Source: Cytobacillus firmus (GTDB lineage Bacteria > Bacillota > Bacilli > Bacillales > Cytobacillaceae). Taken from it: 64,000 nucleotides of DNA. Under the pieces are notes generated by a model, which made no database searches, was not told the DNA's origin, and worked only from the letters and a program-made list of their open reading frames with translations. Shown here piece after piece: positions 1 through 8,483 of the stretch. The position numbers were made by a program, and so were the translations under genes. The stretch lies in the NCBI RefSeq assembly GCF_023657595.1, contig NZ_CP098323.1, forward strand, positions 2,256,001 to 2,320,000, written 5' to 3'. Within the stretch, counting starts at the first letter, position 1. Each line of letters starts with the position of its first letter.

Positions 1-647
1 ATCAGAAAAGTCCCCGGCGAGTCTCCCTCCCTGCTAATCTCCCCATTTGGATAGAATGAGGACGATCGGATGAGCAGAAAATACCCCTCTACAACGGCTC
101 CGGCAATAATGAGTGCGCTTAAAGGCTTTATCCATATATGTCTTGAATAGGAAAGACTTTTTGAGTAAAAGAGCATCCAAAGTGAAAATAAAAAAGAAGC
201 AAAAATAATCAGGGTGGAAATGAGAAATACAATGGAGCCAAATTGGACATTCATCCCGATAGCATACATTCCTGTTACATGGATGGATAGGACTGCCATC
301 GTTAAAAAGAAGCTGCCCGCAAGAAGATTGCCTTTCTTCAGCTGTCGTCCGATTACTGCACTAAATGCCATTCCGGTAAAGGAGATGCCAAAAATCATGG
401 ACAATAAGGTAAGAGGAATATTGTAGCTTCCGGAAGCATTTATGTTGATCGCGACCATGCCAATGAAGTTCATGATCCATATGCCGATTCCAAGTGAAAA
501 AGTTCCGCCTAAGAACAAGAACCTCTGATTGCTTTCAGATGATTTTATTAAAGTAAATAAATCTAATGCTGTATAGGAAGCCATAATGGTCAGTATAACG
601 GCCGCAAATATTAATATCGGATTAAAAGATACAATTATCTCAGTCAT
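1..647 (-). CDS. MHYT-domain membrane signalling protein, C-terminus outside the window
   Basis: The frame is open from an ATG at 647 to the window edge (about 215 codons). It shows repeated hydrophobic helices. Two segments, WIMNFIGMVAI (about residue 56) and SIHVTGMYAIGM (about 122), match the M-H-Y-T/GM core of the MHYT integral-membrane sensor domain, but the first His is Asn and the second core reads I-H-V-T. MHYT proteins often carry GGDEF, EAL or kinase domains, which would lie outside the window here. The ribosome site (GAGGGGG) is 13 nt from the ATG, a little far. The domain call comes from motif recognition; the ligand (copper or gas has been proposed for the family) is unknown. Confidence 0.65.
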   Translation of the reverse strand, partial: MTEIIVSFNPILIFAAVILTIMASYTALDLFTLIKSSESNQRFLFLGGTFSLGIGIWIMNFIGMVAININASGSYNIPLTLLSMIFGISFTGMAFSAVIGRQLKKGNLLAGSFFLTMAVLSIHVTGMYAIGMNVQFGSIVFLISTLIIFASFLFSLWMLFYSKSLSYSRHIWIKPLSALIIAGAVVEGYFLLIRSSSFYPNGEISREGDSPGTFL

Positions 648-839
648 CGCAGGCTTTAAGCCCCCTCATTTTTACTTTATTCAATATGATTGTAATGGAA
701 TCATTCATGCCATGGAAGAGGCTGGGAGAAATAAAGTCTGAAGCTCATTAAAACTGACAAGCTTAAGAGCAGATTTTAACCCTCTTTTATGCCTGAAAAA
801 ACAATAAATTAAATTTTTAAAAAAATTTAATCAAAACAC

Positions 840-868
840 TTCACATTAAAATATATTTGGTATATACT
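840..868 (+). promoter_or_regulatory. sigma-A-type promoter of the yhfH-like gene
   Basis: TTCACA (840-845) and TATACT (863-868) are separated by exactly 17 nt, about 55 nt before the small YhfH-like gene. Inferred from consensus only. Confidence 0.5.
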
Positions 869-923
869 GTACTACAACAGAAGAAAACAAAATAAACTGT
901 ATTATAAAAAGGAGGAAATAGTA

Positions 924-1058
924 ATGATTAAAAGTCCGGTTGAATTCTTCAGAACCCTTCCTAAAAAGGTATGTCCCGAGTGTGGCCAAACAGTAAAGGA
1001 ACAGGCTGAATCATACTTAATGGAATGTGATCGCTGTCTGTCAAAGAAAATGGAATAG
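924..1058 (+). CDS. yhfH: YhfH family small zinc-ribbon-like protein
   Basis: A 44-aa frame behind a strong AAGGAGG (9 nt spacing), preceded by a good promoter and followed at once by a terminator, so it is a monocistronic unit. It has CPEC (residues 17-20) and CDRC (35-38), a likely single zinc-binding ribbon. The N-terminus (I-K-S-P-V-E-F-F-R) and the Cys pairs are typical of the YhfH family of Bacillus, whose function is unknown. Confidence 0.8.
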   Translation: MIKSPVEFFRTLPKKVCPECGQTVKEQAESYLMECDRCLSKKME

Positions 1059-1065
1059 CACAATC

Positions 1066-1098
1066 AGCGGAAGGCTTCCTGGTCCTTCCGCTTTTTAT
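1066..1098 (+). terminator. Terminator after yhfH
   Basis: A 9-bp stem AGCGGAAGG / CCTTCCGCT is followed by a T run. Confidence 0.85.
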
Positions 1099-1228
1099 TT
1101 ATTAAAAAACCTCAGCTGTTGCTGAATAATATGAAATTATTTGAAAAGTCTATAAATATATCTCCTCTTCTTGTATAATTGTTCCATAAACTCTTTATTT
1201 AGAGAATCGAAATAGGAGGGAACGATAT

Positions 1229-3043
1229 ATGGTTCAAACAGCAATAACCAGATTAAAGCGTCATGAGGTACCGAAAGAGCGCACATGGAAAGTGGAGGAT
1301 TTATTTGCATTGGAGGAAGATTGGCATAAAGAGATAAAGAGTATTGAAGAGGATCTTGCTGTTTTTGAGCAATACAAAGGAAAACTCCATGAAGGTCCGC
1401 AAGCTTTGCTTGACTGCCTTTCCGCTCAGGAAAAGCTTTCTATCCGTCTTGTCCAGGCCGGCACATATGCAAGCTTGCGCCAATCAGAAGATGGCACAAA
1501 TCCCGATAATCAGGCTATTTCATCACAAATAGCCTCTTTAAGAGCAAAAGCCGCCTCCACTCTATCGTTTATTGATTCTGAGTTATTGTCTCTGCCTGAT
1601 GGTACAATTCGAAAATACATAAAAGAAGAAAGCAGGCTGGAACCGTTCAGAAATGGGCTGACCGAACTGCTGGAAACAAAGAGGCACAGACTTTCTCCGG
1701 AAACGGAAGAAGCGCTGGCTGCATTAGGAGAAGTATTCGGTGCTCCCTATAATATCTATCAGGCTGCAAAACTTGCTGACATGCCATTTGCCTCATTTAA
1801 AGACAGTCAAGGAAACGAATTGCCCAACTCTTTTGCTCTTTACGAGGATCGCTATGAATTTTCGCCGGATACCACCATCAGACGGAATGCCTATGCCTCG
1901 TTTACAGATTCATTGGAAAACTACAAGAATACATTTGCTTCTGCATATTCTGCGGAGGTAAAAAAGGAGGTAACGCTTTCGAAACTGAGAAAATACAGCT
2001 CAGTCACACAAATGCTTCTCGATTCCCAGCATGTAACAGAGGAAATGTATAACAATCAGCTGGACATTATCCAAAAGGAACTTGCTCCCCATATGCGCAG
2101 ATATGCTCAGTTGAAGAAAAAAGTCCTGGGATTGGATAGAATGCTTTTTTGTGACCTGAAGGCTCCACTTGATCCGGAGTTCAATCCGGAAACAACATTT
2201 GAAAAAGCATCAGAAGTCATATTGGAAGCTCTCAAGATAATGGGCCCGGAATATACCGATATAATGAAGAAAGGCCTGTCAGAACGGTGGGTTGATTTAG
2301 CTGATAACGTCGGAAAATCCACAGGCGCTTTTTGTGCAAGTCCGTACGGTTCACATCCTTTCATCCTGATTACATGGACAGACACGATGCGCGGTGCTTT
2401 TGTTCTCGCTCATGAGCTTGGGCATGCGGGTCATTTTTATTTGGCCAATAAATATCAGCGTATCATGAATACCCGCCCTTCAACCTATTTTGTCGAAGCA
2501 CCCTCTACACTAAACGAAATGCTGCTTGGCCAGCATTTATTGGCTGGTACTGAAGATAAAAGAATGAAGCGCTGGGTTATTCTTCAAATGCTTGGAACTT
2601 ATTATCATAACTTTGTCACACATCTTCTCGAAGGAGAGTACCAGCGCAGAGTATATCGTCTGGCTGAACAGGGTGTTCCGTTAACGGCGAAAACACTCTC
2701 AGCTCAAAAATTAGACACACTTGCTGAATTCTGGGGAGATTCGGTTGAACTGGATGATAAGGCCGCTTTAACCTGGATGAGACAGCCTCACTATTACATG
2801 GGACTTTACCCATATACCTATTCAGCCGGTTTAACAGCTTCCACTGCTATGGCACAAAGCATTCAGGAGGAAGGCCAGCCTGCTGTCGACCGCTGGCTTG
2901 ATGTCCTTAAAGCCGGAGGAACGAAAAAACCGCTTGAACTGCTTAGGAGTGCCGGCATTGATATGTCTAAGCCGGATCCGATCCGCAAAGCAGTAAGCTA
3001 TGTTGGATCATTGGTAGACGAATTGGAAAACAGCTATGTGTAA
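1229..3043 (+). CDS. pepF: Oligoendopeptidase F (M3 family)
   Basis: A 604-aa cytoplasmic zinc metallopeptidase of the thimet/PepF group, which cleaves peptides of about 7-17 residues. The zinc motif HELGH is at residues 395-399 in the context LAHELGHAGHFY, and the third ligand is probably E423 in FVEAP. The length is normal for Bacillus PepF (YjbG). The ATG has AGGAGGG 8 nt upstream. The gene stands alone between terminators. In Bacillus the enzyme turns over small peptides, and overproduction has been reported to affect sporulation signalling peptides; nothing here shows a specific substrate. Confidence 0.95.
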   Translation: MVQTAITRLKRHEVPKERTWKVEDLFALEEDWHKEIKSIEEDLAVFEQYKGKLHEGPQALLDCLSAQEKLSIRLVQAGTYASLRQSEDGTNPDNQAISSQIASLRAKAASTLSFIDSELLSLPDGTIRKYIKEESRLEPFRNGLTELLETKRHRLSPETEEALAALGEVFGAPYNIYQAAKLADMPFASFKDSQGNELPNSFALYEDRYEFSPDTTIRRNAYASFTDSLENYKNTFASAYSAEVKKEVTLSKLRKYSSVTQMLLDSQHVTEEMYNNQLDIIQKELAPHMRRYAQLKKKVLGLDRMLFCDLKAPLDPEFNPETTFEKASEVILEALKIMGPEYTDIMKKGLSERWVDLADNVGKSTGAFCASPYGSHPFILITWTDTMRGAFVLAHELGHAGHFYLANKYQRIMNTRPSTYFVEAPSTLNEMLLGQHLLAGTEDKRMKRWVILQMLGTYYHNFVTHLLEGEYQRRVYRLAEQGVPLTAKTLSAQKLDTLAEFWGDSVELDDKAALTWMRQPHYYMGLYPYTYSAGLTASTAMAQSIQEEGQPAVDRWLDVLKAGGTKKPLELLRSAGIDMSKPDPIRKAVSYVGSLVDELENSYV

Positions 3044-3044
3044 C

Positions 3045-3077
3045 AAGAACCCCCTCCGATTTAAGGAGGGGATTCTT
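3045..3077. terminator. Bidirectional terminator between pepF and the converging gene
   Basis: A GC-rich hairpin (AAGAA-CCCCCTCC / GGAGGGG-ATTCTT, 7-nt loop) lies between two convergent genes. The T tract is weak on both sides. Confidence 0.7.
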
Positions 3078-3095
3078 GTGTTTCCTCTGATGGTT

Positions 3096-4364
3096 TTAAA
3101 GTGTTCTGATAGGCAAATTAAGCGGTTTTAAGCTATTCGTTTTTTCTATAAAAACAAAGCTGTCATACCTTAGAGAAATTTTAGTGGGAACATAATTACC
3201 ATACTGTTCATATTCAGGATTATATACAACTCCGATGGCCCGATGTCCAATAGTATCTGTGAATAGATCTCTGTTTTCATCGTTGAACAGCAATACTTTA
3301 TCTCCGGGACCAGCCATTTGAAGGGCATCCTCCCAGCTTCCCGTCTGTGCGGGCGGCACCTCCATAACCTGCATTTCACTCCCCCATTGTTCGGCGGCTA
3401 TAACGGTACCTGAGTAAGTGCCAAAGCATAATGCGAAAACTTGGTCTTCTCCGTATTTTTCGCGGAGGATTTGCCCAACATTCACAAGCCCCTCTTCTTT
3501 CATATCGGTTGCTCTTGCATCTCCAATATGTGTGTTGTGTTCCCAAACGATAACCTTTGCATCTTTTCCGTAAAATTCCGATACTTCCTCCAGTGCACTT
3601 ACCATGTGATGGTCCCTGATATTCCAATCATCAGGACCGCCTTTTACCATCGCCCGATAATAGTTTTCTGCATTCAGGGCAACAAGGCTGTTTATCAAAA
3701 GGTTCAGTGATTCCTCTTCAAAGTTGTTGGTTTCCTCCCATTTGTTTTTAATTTTCAGCAAAAGGTCGGCAACCTCCTTATCGCAGGCGTCTCCATAAAA
3801 TTCTGCAGCGACTGCATAATTTTCCGGTTTCCGGTGAAATGGCTCAAAGCAGGAAAATGCTTTTTTAGCAGCTTCCAGCTCGGCTGCTCCCTTTGATTCC
3901 AGAAGTTTTATTATTTCATCCATAGACTCCCATAAACTATATATGTCGATGCCATAGAAACCCGCCATTTGGCTTTGCTCTTTAATGTGCTGATTATAAT
4001 CATGAATCCAGGTAATCAGCTGTTTTATTTCCTCATTCGCCCACATCCATGTCGGCCACCGGTTAAAATCCTTCAGTGCTTCAAGGGGGTTCATTGGCGT
4101 ATACCCTTTAACATACCTGTTAACTGTAAAGCAGGAAGGCCAGTCCCCTTCCACAGCGATACAATTGAACCCTTTCCGTTCAATGAGCTTCCTGGATATT
4201 TCCGCTCTTATAGAATAAAATTCAGATGTTCCATGTGAAGCTTCTCCCAATAAAACAAATTTTGCTTTCCCGGCAGCTTCAATAATGCGCTCAAACCAAA
4301 ATGGATCGCTGAGAGAGCCTGCTTCCGATTGAATAGCTGCAATCAGCCTTTTAGTTGCATTCAT
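3096..4364 (-). CDS. Erythromycin esterase homologue
   Basis: A 422-aa protein with the LLGEASHGTSEF motif near the N-terminus, the His-containing signature of the erythromycin esterase / EreA-like hydrolase family (also found in succinoglycan biosynthesis proteins). A second conserved stretch, VWEHNTHIGDA, is near residue 280. Chromosomal Bacillus members are common and most have not been shown to give macrolide resistance, so resistance should not be assumed. An upstream in-frame GTG (4373) overlaps the ribosome site TTGAGGTG; the ATG at 4364, 8 nt after it, is the better start. It converges on pepF. Confidence 0.85.
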   Translation of the reverse strand: MNATKRLIAAIQSEAGSLSDPFWFERIIEAAGKAKFVLLGEASHGTSEFYSIRAEISRKLIERKGFNCIAVEGDWPSCFTVNRYVKGYTPMNPLEALKDFNRWPTWMWANEEIKQLITWIHDYNQHIKEQSQMAGFYGIDIYSLWESMDEIIKLLESKGAAELEAAKKAFSCFEPFHRKPENYAVAAEFYGDACDKEVADLLLKIKNKWEETNNFEEESLNLLINSLVALNAENYYRAMVKGGPDDWNIRDHHMVSALEEVSEFYGKDAKVIVWEHNTHIGDARATDMKEEGLVNVGQILREKYGEDQVFALCFGTYSGTVIAAEQWGSEMQVMEVPPAQTGSWEDALQMAGPGDKVLLFNDENRDLFTDTIGHRAIGVVYNPEYEQYGNYVPTKISLRYDSFVFIEKTNSLKPLNLPIRTL

Positions 4365-4498
4365 TCTTATCACCTCAATTTAGCCTTATAGCTAACTTGC
4401 CCATTTGAATTAGGATTATATGGCTGAATATTAGATCACTGCGGAGAGAAAACTTTAAAGAAAGATGCTCGAATATATTTCAGAAGGGTTAGTGAATC

Positions 4499-4687
4499 AT
4501 GAAAGAAATGGATGAAAAATACCTGACTTCTGCACCGAAAGAAAAGATGGTTACCATTGGAAATGACGGCAAATTTCCGAATCTGAAAAATGCGGTCGGG
4601 GATTCTGTTGATGAACATGAACAGCTGGAAACGGCAAATGCTATTCTAGGCGCAAAAGAAATCGGCCAGCAAAATGAAAACCTATAA
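4499..4687 (+). CDS. Small acidic protein of unknown function
   Basis: A 62-aa hydrophilic, Glu/Asp/Lys-rich frame with no membrane segment and no motif I recognise. A modest ribosome site (AAGGG) is 10 nt before the ATG; a second ATG three codons in is possible. It ends 16 nt before the SplA-like gene and could be co-transcribed with it. Not recognised as a known family. Confidence 0.5.
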   Translation: MKEMDEKYLTSAPKEKMVTIGNDGKFPNLKNAVGDSVDEHEQLETANAILGAKEIGQQNENL

Positions 4688-4703
4688 ATGGGGAGTGAAA
4701 CTA

Positions 4704-4946
4704 ATGGAAACAATTGATCCTAAAAAAGTAAAATCGGGAGATGAGGTATATGTCATTTACCATAATCCTCACACGCCCAGTGTAGCAAACGTTAGGCCTG
4801 CTGAAATTGTTCCGCATCCAAAAGATCCTAATGCAGTAGCCCTCTTTCTTAATGAGTCATTTCATTTAATAGAAGAAGATGATGCACTGTTTTCTTCTGA
4901 AAAGGATGCAGAAGAGGCTTTTCAGGAATTATACGGAGAGTACTGA
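4704..4946 (+). CDS. splA: SplA-like regulator (spore photoproduct lyase operon type)
   Basis: An 80-aa protein whose core (GDEVYVIYHNPHTPSVANV, then ALFLNE and a C-terminal SEKDAEEAF) resembles SplA, the about 79-aa TRAP-like negative regulator of the spore photoproduct lyase operon in B. subtilis. An ATG 30 nt upstream is also in frame, but GGGGAGTG sits 6 nt before the ATG at 4704, and the family length fits this start. No splB (lyase) is next to it, so it is an orphan here. Family call from recalled sequence character, not a search. Confidence 0.6.
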   Translation: METIDPKKVKSGDEVYVIYHNPHTPSVANVRPAEIVPHPKDPNAVALFLNESFHLIEEDDALFSSEKDAEEAFQELYGEY

Positions 4947-4948
4947 CA

Positions 4949-4990
4949 CAAATAAAGAAAGACTGTAAGGAATCAGTCTTTCTTTATTTG
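4949..4990. terminator. Strong bidirectional terminator
   Basis: A perfect 17-bp stem (CAAATAAAGAAAGACTG and its complement) with an 8-nt loop. It serves the SplA-like gene on + and the YdjO-like gene on -. Confidence 0.9.
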
Positions 4991-4994
4991 CTGA

Positions 4995-5177
4995 TTATAA
5001 AATTTGCGGTAATTCCCTCATTTCGGCAGTTGTTTCATCACCGCATAATGGACATTTTAAATCTGAAGAGGCAAAATCTTTTCTCATCCAGCCATTGCAG
5101 CTATTACAGGAATACACCTCTGTGTCGAGCATTACAACCTCTGGCTTATCATCTTGGCCTTTTTTATTGAAAAAAAT
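4995..5177 (-). CDS. YdjO-like cold-inducible zinc-ribbon protein, apparent ATT start
   Basis: A 60-aa frame with CNSC (24-27), the conserved GWMRKDF, and CPLC (42-45), followed by MRELP: the pattern of the YdjO-like family of Bacillus, reported as cold-inducible. A strong GGAGG (5186-5190) is followed 8 nt later by ATT in the correct frame; no ATG, GTG or TTG lies between. ATT therefore seems to initiate, giving an N-terminus (M)FFNKKG. The alternative is the internal ATG at codon 16 with GAGG 5 nt upstream, which would give 45 aa but still keep both Cys pairs. Confidence 0.75.
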   Translation of the reverse strand: MFFNKKGQDDKPEVVMLDTEVYSCNSCNGWMRKDFASSDLKCPLCGDETTAEMRELPQIL

Positions 5178-5266
5178 TGGAATCGCCTCCTTTTTTTCAT
5201 AGTATGGACAAGAAACGGGAAAATTATTGAAAATGATAAAAACAAATTGGAAGAGGAGGCTATTTA

Positions 5267-5404
5267 ATGTTCCGCCAACAGAAGAAGAAAAACCTTACTA
5301 TCGCAGGAACAGATATTGATGAGGTAAAAAGGCTGAATAGCCAATCCGGATTATCCTATAACGAAGTAAAAAGAATGCTGGCAGAAAATTATTTAAAGAA
5401 ATGA
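5267..5404 (+). CDS. Small basic protein of unknown function
   Basis: A 45-aa Lys/Arg-rich frame (starting MFRQQKKKN) behind a good GAGGAGG, 7 nt before the ATG. The second half reads like a short helix-turn-helix or ribbon-helix-helix (DIDEVKRLN...YNEVKRMLAE), so DNA binding is possible but unproven. It stands alone and diverges from the YdjO-like gene. Family not recognised. Confidence 0.65.
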   Translation: MFRQQKKKNLTIAGTDIDEVKRLNSQSGLSYNEVKRMLAENYLKK

Positions 5405-5449
5405 AGTTTTCATTGGGTTAGATCATGAAAAAGGCTGTCTGCTTGTTTA

Positions 5450-6196
5450 TCATGATGTAACCCTTGTTAAGGGCCAAAAATAAGCATGCTTTTGAGGAGA
5501 ATAGTGTAAAATTGGCTCGTTCGTAAAGTACTTGTCAGGTAAAAATGATGCCATTGTATTTTCGTATATCGAACATGAAGCTTCATGCAGCTGCCATTTT
5601 GTATGATGGATATCCCCGCGAAAAACTTCTTCACCTTTTGTTACCCATAGACAATATCTCTCAGTCAGCCATTCATCAAGTGACCCTGCCTGTGCATTAA
5701 ATGGGCTGGAAGCTGGCTTATATTGGACTTTGATTTGTACGCTCTCTTTATTTTCGTTTTTTCTCCTGCTTTCATAATTAATGAGTCCTTCTGTTTTATC
5801 AACTTTCATTTCGGCATTCATATAGGGCAGGAAATATAGCATTCTGGCTCCTGTAACCGCTAAAAAATTATCGGCATCCAGGCTGAAAAAATACACACCT
5901 TTCTTGCCCCCATACTCTACATAAGTTCTTACATTCAGCTCATTCATTGATTTCATCATTGGCAATGCCGGCAAGCCGCGGACTCTCATTCTGCTGATCC
6001 AGAAAGGTACTATTCCGATCCAGGCTTCGCCCTTAAATGTATCCAGAGTTAACTGAGAAGGAATATGCTTCTCCATTATTTCTGCCGGTACCGGCCAATG
6101 TGCAAACAGAACATCATTCCATATTTGCTCCATCACCCAGGGTTTATCAGGCAGCGGAAAAGGTCTGTGCCCTGTTATCTGTAATTCTTTCTTCAT
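5450..6196 (-). CDS. yqjF: YqjF family protein (DUF2071)
   Basis: A 248-aa soluble protein matching the YqjF/DUF2071 family (acetoacetate-decarboxylase-like fold). Seen: WVMEQIWNDVLFAHWPVP near the N-terminus, the VPFWISRMRVRGLPALP segment, NELNVRTYV, and GVYFFSLDAD. The enzymatic role is not known. The ATG at 6196 has GGGCGG 7 nt upstream and is preferred over an ATG 21 nt earlier that lacks a clear ribosome site. Monocistronic; diverges from the molybdoenzyme gene. Confidence 0.85.
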   Translation of the reverse strand: MKKELQITGHRPFPLPDKPWVMEQIWNDVLFAHWPVPAEIMEKHIPSQLTLDTFKGEAWIGIVPFWISRMRVRGLPALPMMKSMNELNVRTYVEYGGKKGVYFFSLDADNFLAVTGARMLYFLPYMNAEMKVDKTEGLINYESRRKNENKESVQIKVQYKPASSPFNAQAGSLDEWLTERYCLWVTKGEEVFRGDIHHTKWQLHEASCSIYENTMASFLPDKYFTNEPILHYSPQKHAYFWPLTRVTS

Positions 6197-6339
6197 GCTT
6201 TTACCGCCCTTCAGCATTTTTATTAACGATTATTCCTTCAAAATGCCGGCAGTAAACTTAGTAACGATAAATGAAGTTCAGATAGTCTATAGTTCTAAGC
6301 TTTAGCATTGCCCTGTATTATTAATAGAGGTGATGGTCC

Positions 6340-7398
6340 ATGAATAAGCGTCTATCAGTACCTTATTTGAAAACACTCAGTCTGACACCGGAAAACCAGG
6401 AGTCTCCCATTCATTTTCTGAAGAATTGGAAAACACCGCAGGGTTATTTCTATCTAAGGAATCATTTTGCATACCCGCAAATTCATACCCGGAATTTAGT
6501 ATTGTCGATTGCCGGCAATGTTCATAAACCGATGGAAATATCATTTAATGAACTTATCCGCTTTCCATTCATAGAAATTCTGGTCCCTCTGGAATGCTCC
6601 GGCAATAACAGAGCTAAGTTCAAACCAAAGGTTTTTGGTGAGCAGTGGGAAGAAGGGGCAGTCAGTCAGGGGAAATGGAAAGGAGTACCTTTGAAAGAGC
6701 TGCTGGATAAAGCGGGACTATTGGCTGGAAGTAAAGAAGCTGTGTTTGCGGGAATGGATTTCGGTGAACGCAAAGATTTCAAAGAATCCTTTTACTTTGC
6801 AAGAAGCCTGCCGATTGAAAAGGCACTCCATGAAGATACGATCGTAGCATATGAATATAACGGCAAGCCCATACCTTATAAGCATGGTTATCCTTTTCGG
6901 CTAATTGTCCCTCAATGGTATGCAATGGCCTCCGTTAAGTGGCTTAGAAATATATTTATTATTCAGCATGAATTTAATGGCCCATTTCAAACAAAAGATT
7001 ACGTTTACTATCCTTATGAAGATAGCGATTTAGATAAAAAGCCTGTTACAGCCATAAATGTTAACAGCACAATCCAGCATCCATTGGATCGTTCCATTGT
7101 TAATGAGGGGTTACATGTTATAAAAGGTATTGCCTGGACTGGAACTGGTACTATTAATGAAGTCGCAATAAGCTTTGATCATGGGGATACTTGGAGAAAA
7201 GCGTCGCTTAAATACAGAGGAAACGAAAAATACTCCTGGGTAAAGTGGCATTTTAATTGGGAGGTAAAAAAGGGCGAATATACCATTCTTGTGCGGGCAA
7301 CAGATACAGAGGGCAATATTCAGCCAATAAAGCCTTACTGGAACAGGAAAGGATACGGATATAATGCTGTGCAAAAAATAAAAATTCAAGTGGTATAA
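6340..7398 (+). CDS. Sulfite oxidase family molybdopterin protein
   Basis: A 352-aa protein with the oxidoreductase molybdopterin-binding domain (about 40-220), then a C-terminal dimerisation domain of immunoglobulin-like type (from about 225). The Mo-ligand cysteine is in VPLECSGNNR; later motifs include YEYNGKPIPYKHGYPFRL and KWLRNI. There is no signal peptide, so it should be cytoplasmic. It may oxidise sulfite or reduce oxidised sulfur compounds; the substrate cannot be told from sequence. The ATG has AGAGGTGATG upstream. No molybdenum-cofactor genes are adjacent. Confidence 0.85.
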   Translation: MNKRLSVPYLKTLSLTPENQESPIHFLKNWKTPQGYFYLRNHFAYPQIHTRNLVLSIAGNVHKPMEISFNELIRFPFIEILVPLECSGNNRAKFKPKVFGEQWEEGAVSQGKWKGVPLKELLDKAGLLAGSKEAVFAGMDFGERKDFKESFYFARSLPIEKALHEDTIVAYEYNGKPIPYKHGYPFRLIVPQWYAMASVKWLRNIFIIQHEFNGPFQTKDYVYYPYEDSDLDKKPVTAINVNSTIQHPLDRSIVNEGLHVIKGIAWTGTGTINEVAISFDHGDTWRKASLKYRGNEKYSWVKWHFNWEVKKGEYTILVRATDTEGNIQPIKPYWNRKGYGYNAVQKIKIQVV

Positions 7399-7431
7399 CC
7401 CGTTTTTCCATGCAAAATCCCCAAAGTGCAA

Positions 7432-7464
7432 AAAGAGAAGATGTTTTTAATACATCCTCTCTTT
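7432..7464. terminator. Terminator-like hairpin between convergent genes
   Basis: AAAGAGA-A-GATGT pairs with ACATC-C-TCTCTTT (one mismatch), loop 7 nt. It serves the molybdoenzyme gene and the converging small gene. Confidence 0.7.
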
Positions 7465-7491
7465 CTAGTTCTATTCAATTAGCAGTGCTAA

Positions 7492-7653
7492 TTAATTTTC
7501 TTCATCTGTCCTCTTGCCTGCTTCCGGTTCACCAGGTGTCTGATTGCCTGTTGTAGCCTGATAGCCCACCCGATAGGAAGAAGTCCTCTTTTTTCGGAGA
7601 ACTTCCGGCATTTTATATTGGCTCAGGTCTTCTTGAGCATCTCTCGGCGCCAT
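7492..7653 (-). CDS. Small hydrophilic protein of unknown function
   Basis: A 53-aa frame starting MAPRDAQEDL behind AGGAGG (8 nt). It is charged, Pro/Gly/Thr-rich and probably disordered, with no Cys and no membrane segment. It lies 22 nt after the YozQ-like gene and is probably co-transcribed with it. Similar small disordered proteins of Bacillus are often sporulation-associated, but I do not recognise the family. Confidence 0.65.
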   Translation of the reverse strand: MAPRDAQEDLSQYKMPEVLRKKRTSSYRVGYQATTGNQTPGEPEAGKRTDEEN

Positions 7654-7675
7654 TGAAATGCCTCCTTTCTATCCG

Positions 7676-7885
7676 TTATTCATCATACCCTTTACGGGGG
7701 ATGGAAATATCCACGCCAACTACATCCTCAATAACGGCATCCGCCTGTCCTTCCATATAGGTATCACTTACCTGCTCATGCGTTGTTGCGAGTCCTGAAG
7801 AAAGCTGATCATTTCTTTTATAATCCTCAGTTTCATAATATCTGCCAGCAATATTCGTGCCTTCATTATTATCTTTTTTATTCAT
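7676..7885 (-). CDS. YozQ-like protein (DUF4025)
   Basis: A 69-aa acidic protein with GLATTHEQVSDTYMEG, D-A-V-I-E and a C-terminal ISIPRKGYDE, the pattern of the YozQ/DUF4025 family of spore-formers. The ribosome site AAGGAGGG precedes the ATG. First gene of a probable two-gene unit with the 53-aa frame downstream. Function unknown. Confidence 0.75.
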   Translation of the reverse strand: MNKKDNNEGTNIAGRYYETEDYKRNDQLSSGLATTHEQVSDTYMEGQADAVIEDVVGVDISIPRKGYDE

Positions 7886-7976
7886 GCATAATCCCTCCTT
7901 CTAATAAGAACTATCCTTATTTTGGACATTAAACCGATTATCATACGATTCAAATCAAACTCTATGTGTGAAAACA

Positions 7977-8007
7977 AAAAATCTGCCCTGATTAAGGCAG
8001 ATTTTAA
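7977..8007 (-). terminator. Terminator after yjcZ-like gene
   Basis: AAAATCTGCC / GGCAGATTTT stem with a T run on the minus strand. Confidence 0.85.
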
Positions 8008-8031
8008 GCAGTTTACATGTTCATTTATCCT

Positions 8032-8133
8032 TTAATATCCCCAGCCTACGCAAGCAGCACCAACAATGATTAGAAGTATAAACAGGACAACGATTAAAGC
8101 AAAACCGCCGCCATATCCTGCACCTGCACCCAT
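8032..8133 (-). CDS. YjcZ family small membrane sporulation protein
   Basis: A 33-aa peptide: a Gly-rich start ([13 protein letters not shown]), one hydrophobic helix and GAACVGWGY at the end. This is the YjcZ / Gly-rich sporulation peptide family, usually found in spores or as small membrane peptides. AGGAGGTG precedes the ATG. Confidence 0.85.
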   Translation of the reverse strand: MGAGAGYGGGFALIVVLFILLIIVGAACVGWGY

Positions 8134-8483
8134 TCTAACACCTCCTGACGTCTAGTGACAGTGTATGAACATGATGTTTGTCCCGAATGGGCAGTTGTAA
8201 CGGAGCAATAAAATAAAATCAAAGATACTTTTACCTTATCGGAGCCTGGCAATGATTTAGAAAGAAAAAACGCCGAAAATGTGAACAAAATAGGAGATTA
8301 ATCACCCAATTTAATTTGGTAAGAAAAAAACTCTTTACTGCAAACGGATTCATGTTAAAATGGACAGGTAATCAAGTTAGATGTCTGACGTCTATTCACA
8401 AACCTCTTTTATCAGAGGTCTATATTTTTGACGTTTCGTAAAAACGTTTTCATTCTACTAAATTCAACAAATGAGGTGTCAAC
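8134..8483. other. Intergenic leader region before the nucleoside transporter
   Basis: 350 nt between divergent genes. It holds a small hairpin with a following T-rich tract (ACCTCT...AGAGGT, 8402-8419) and the cre-like site listed separately. I looked for a purine riboswitch because related transporters have one, and found none of its conserved motifs. No convincing small gene was seen. Confidence 0.5.
8439..8452 (+). promoter_or_regulatory. Candidate CcpA operator (cre) before the nucleoside transporter
   Basis: TAAAAACGTTTTCA matches the cre consensus TGWAANCGNTNWCA at 13 of 14 positions. It is 31 nt before the start codon, so it could block transcription in preferred carbon sources. By consensus only. 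Confidence 0.5.

Noticed and set aside
3096..4364. Macrolide resistance gene
   Set aside because: It belongs to the esterase superfamily, but chromosomal Bacillus members are common and nothing here (mobile context, regulator) points to resistance.
8290..8483. Purine riboswitch before the nucleoside transporter
   Set aside because: None of the conserved loop or junction sequences are present; only a small hairpin is visible.
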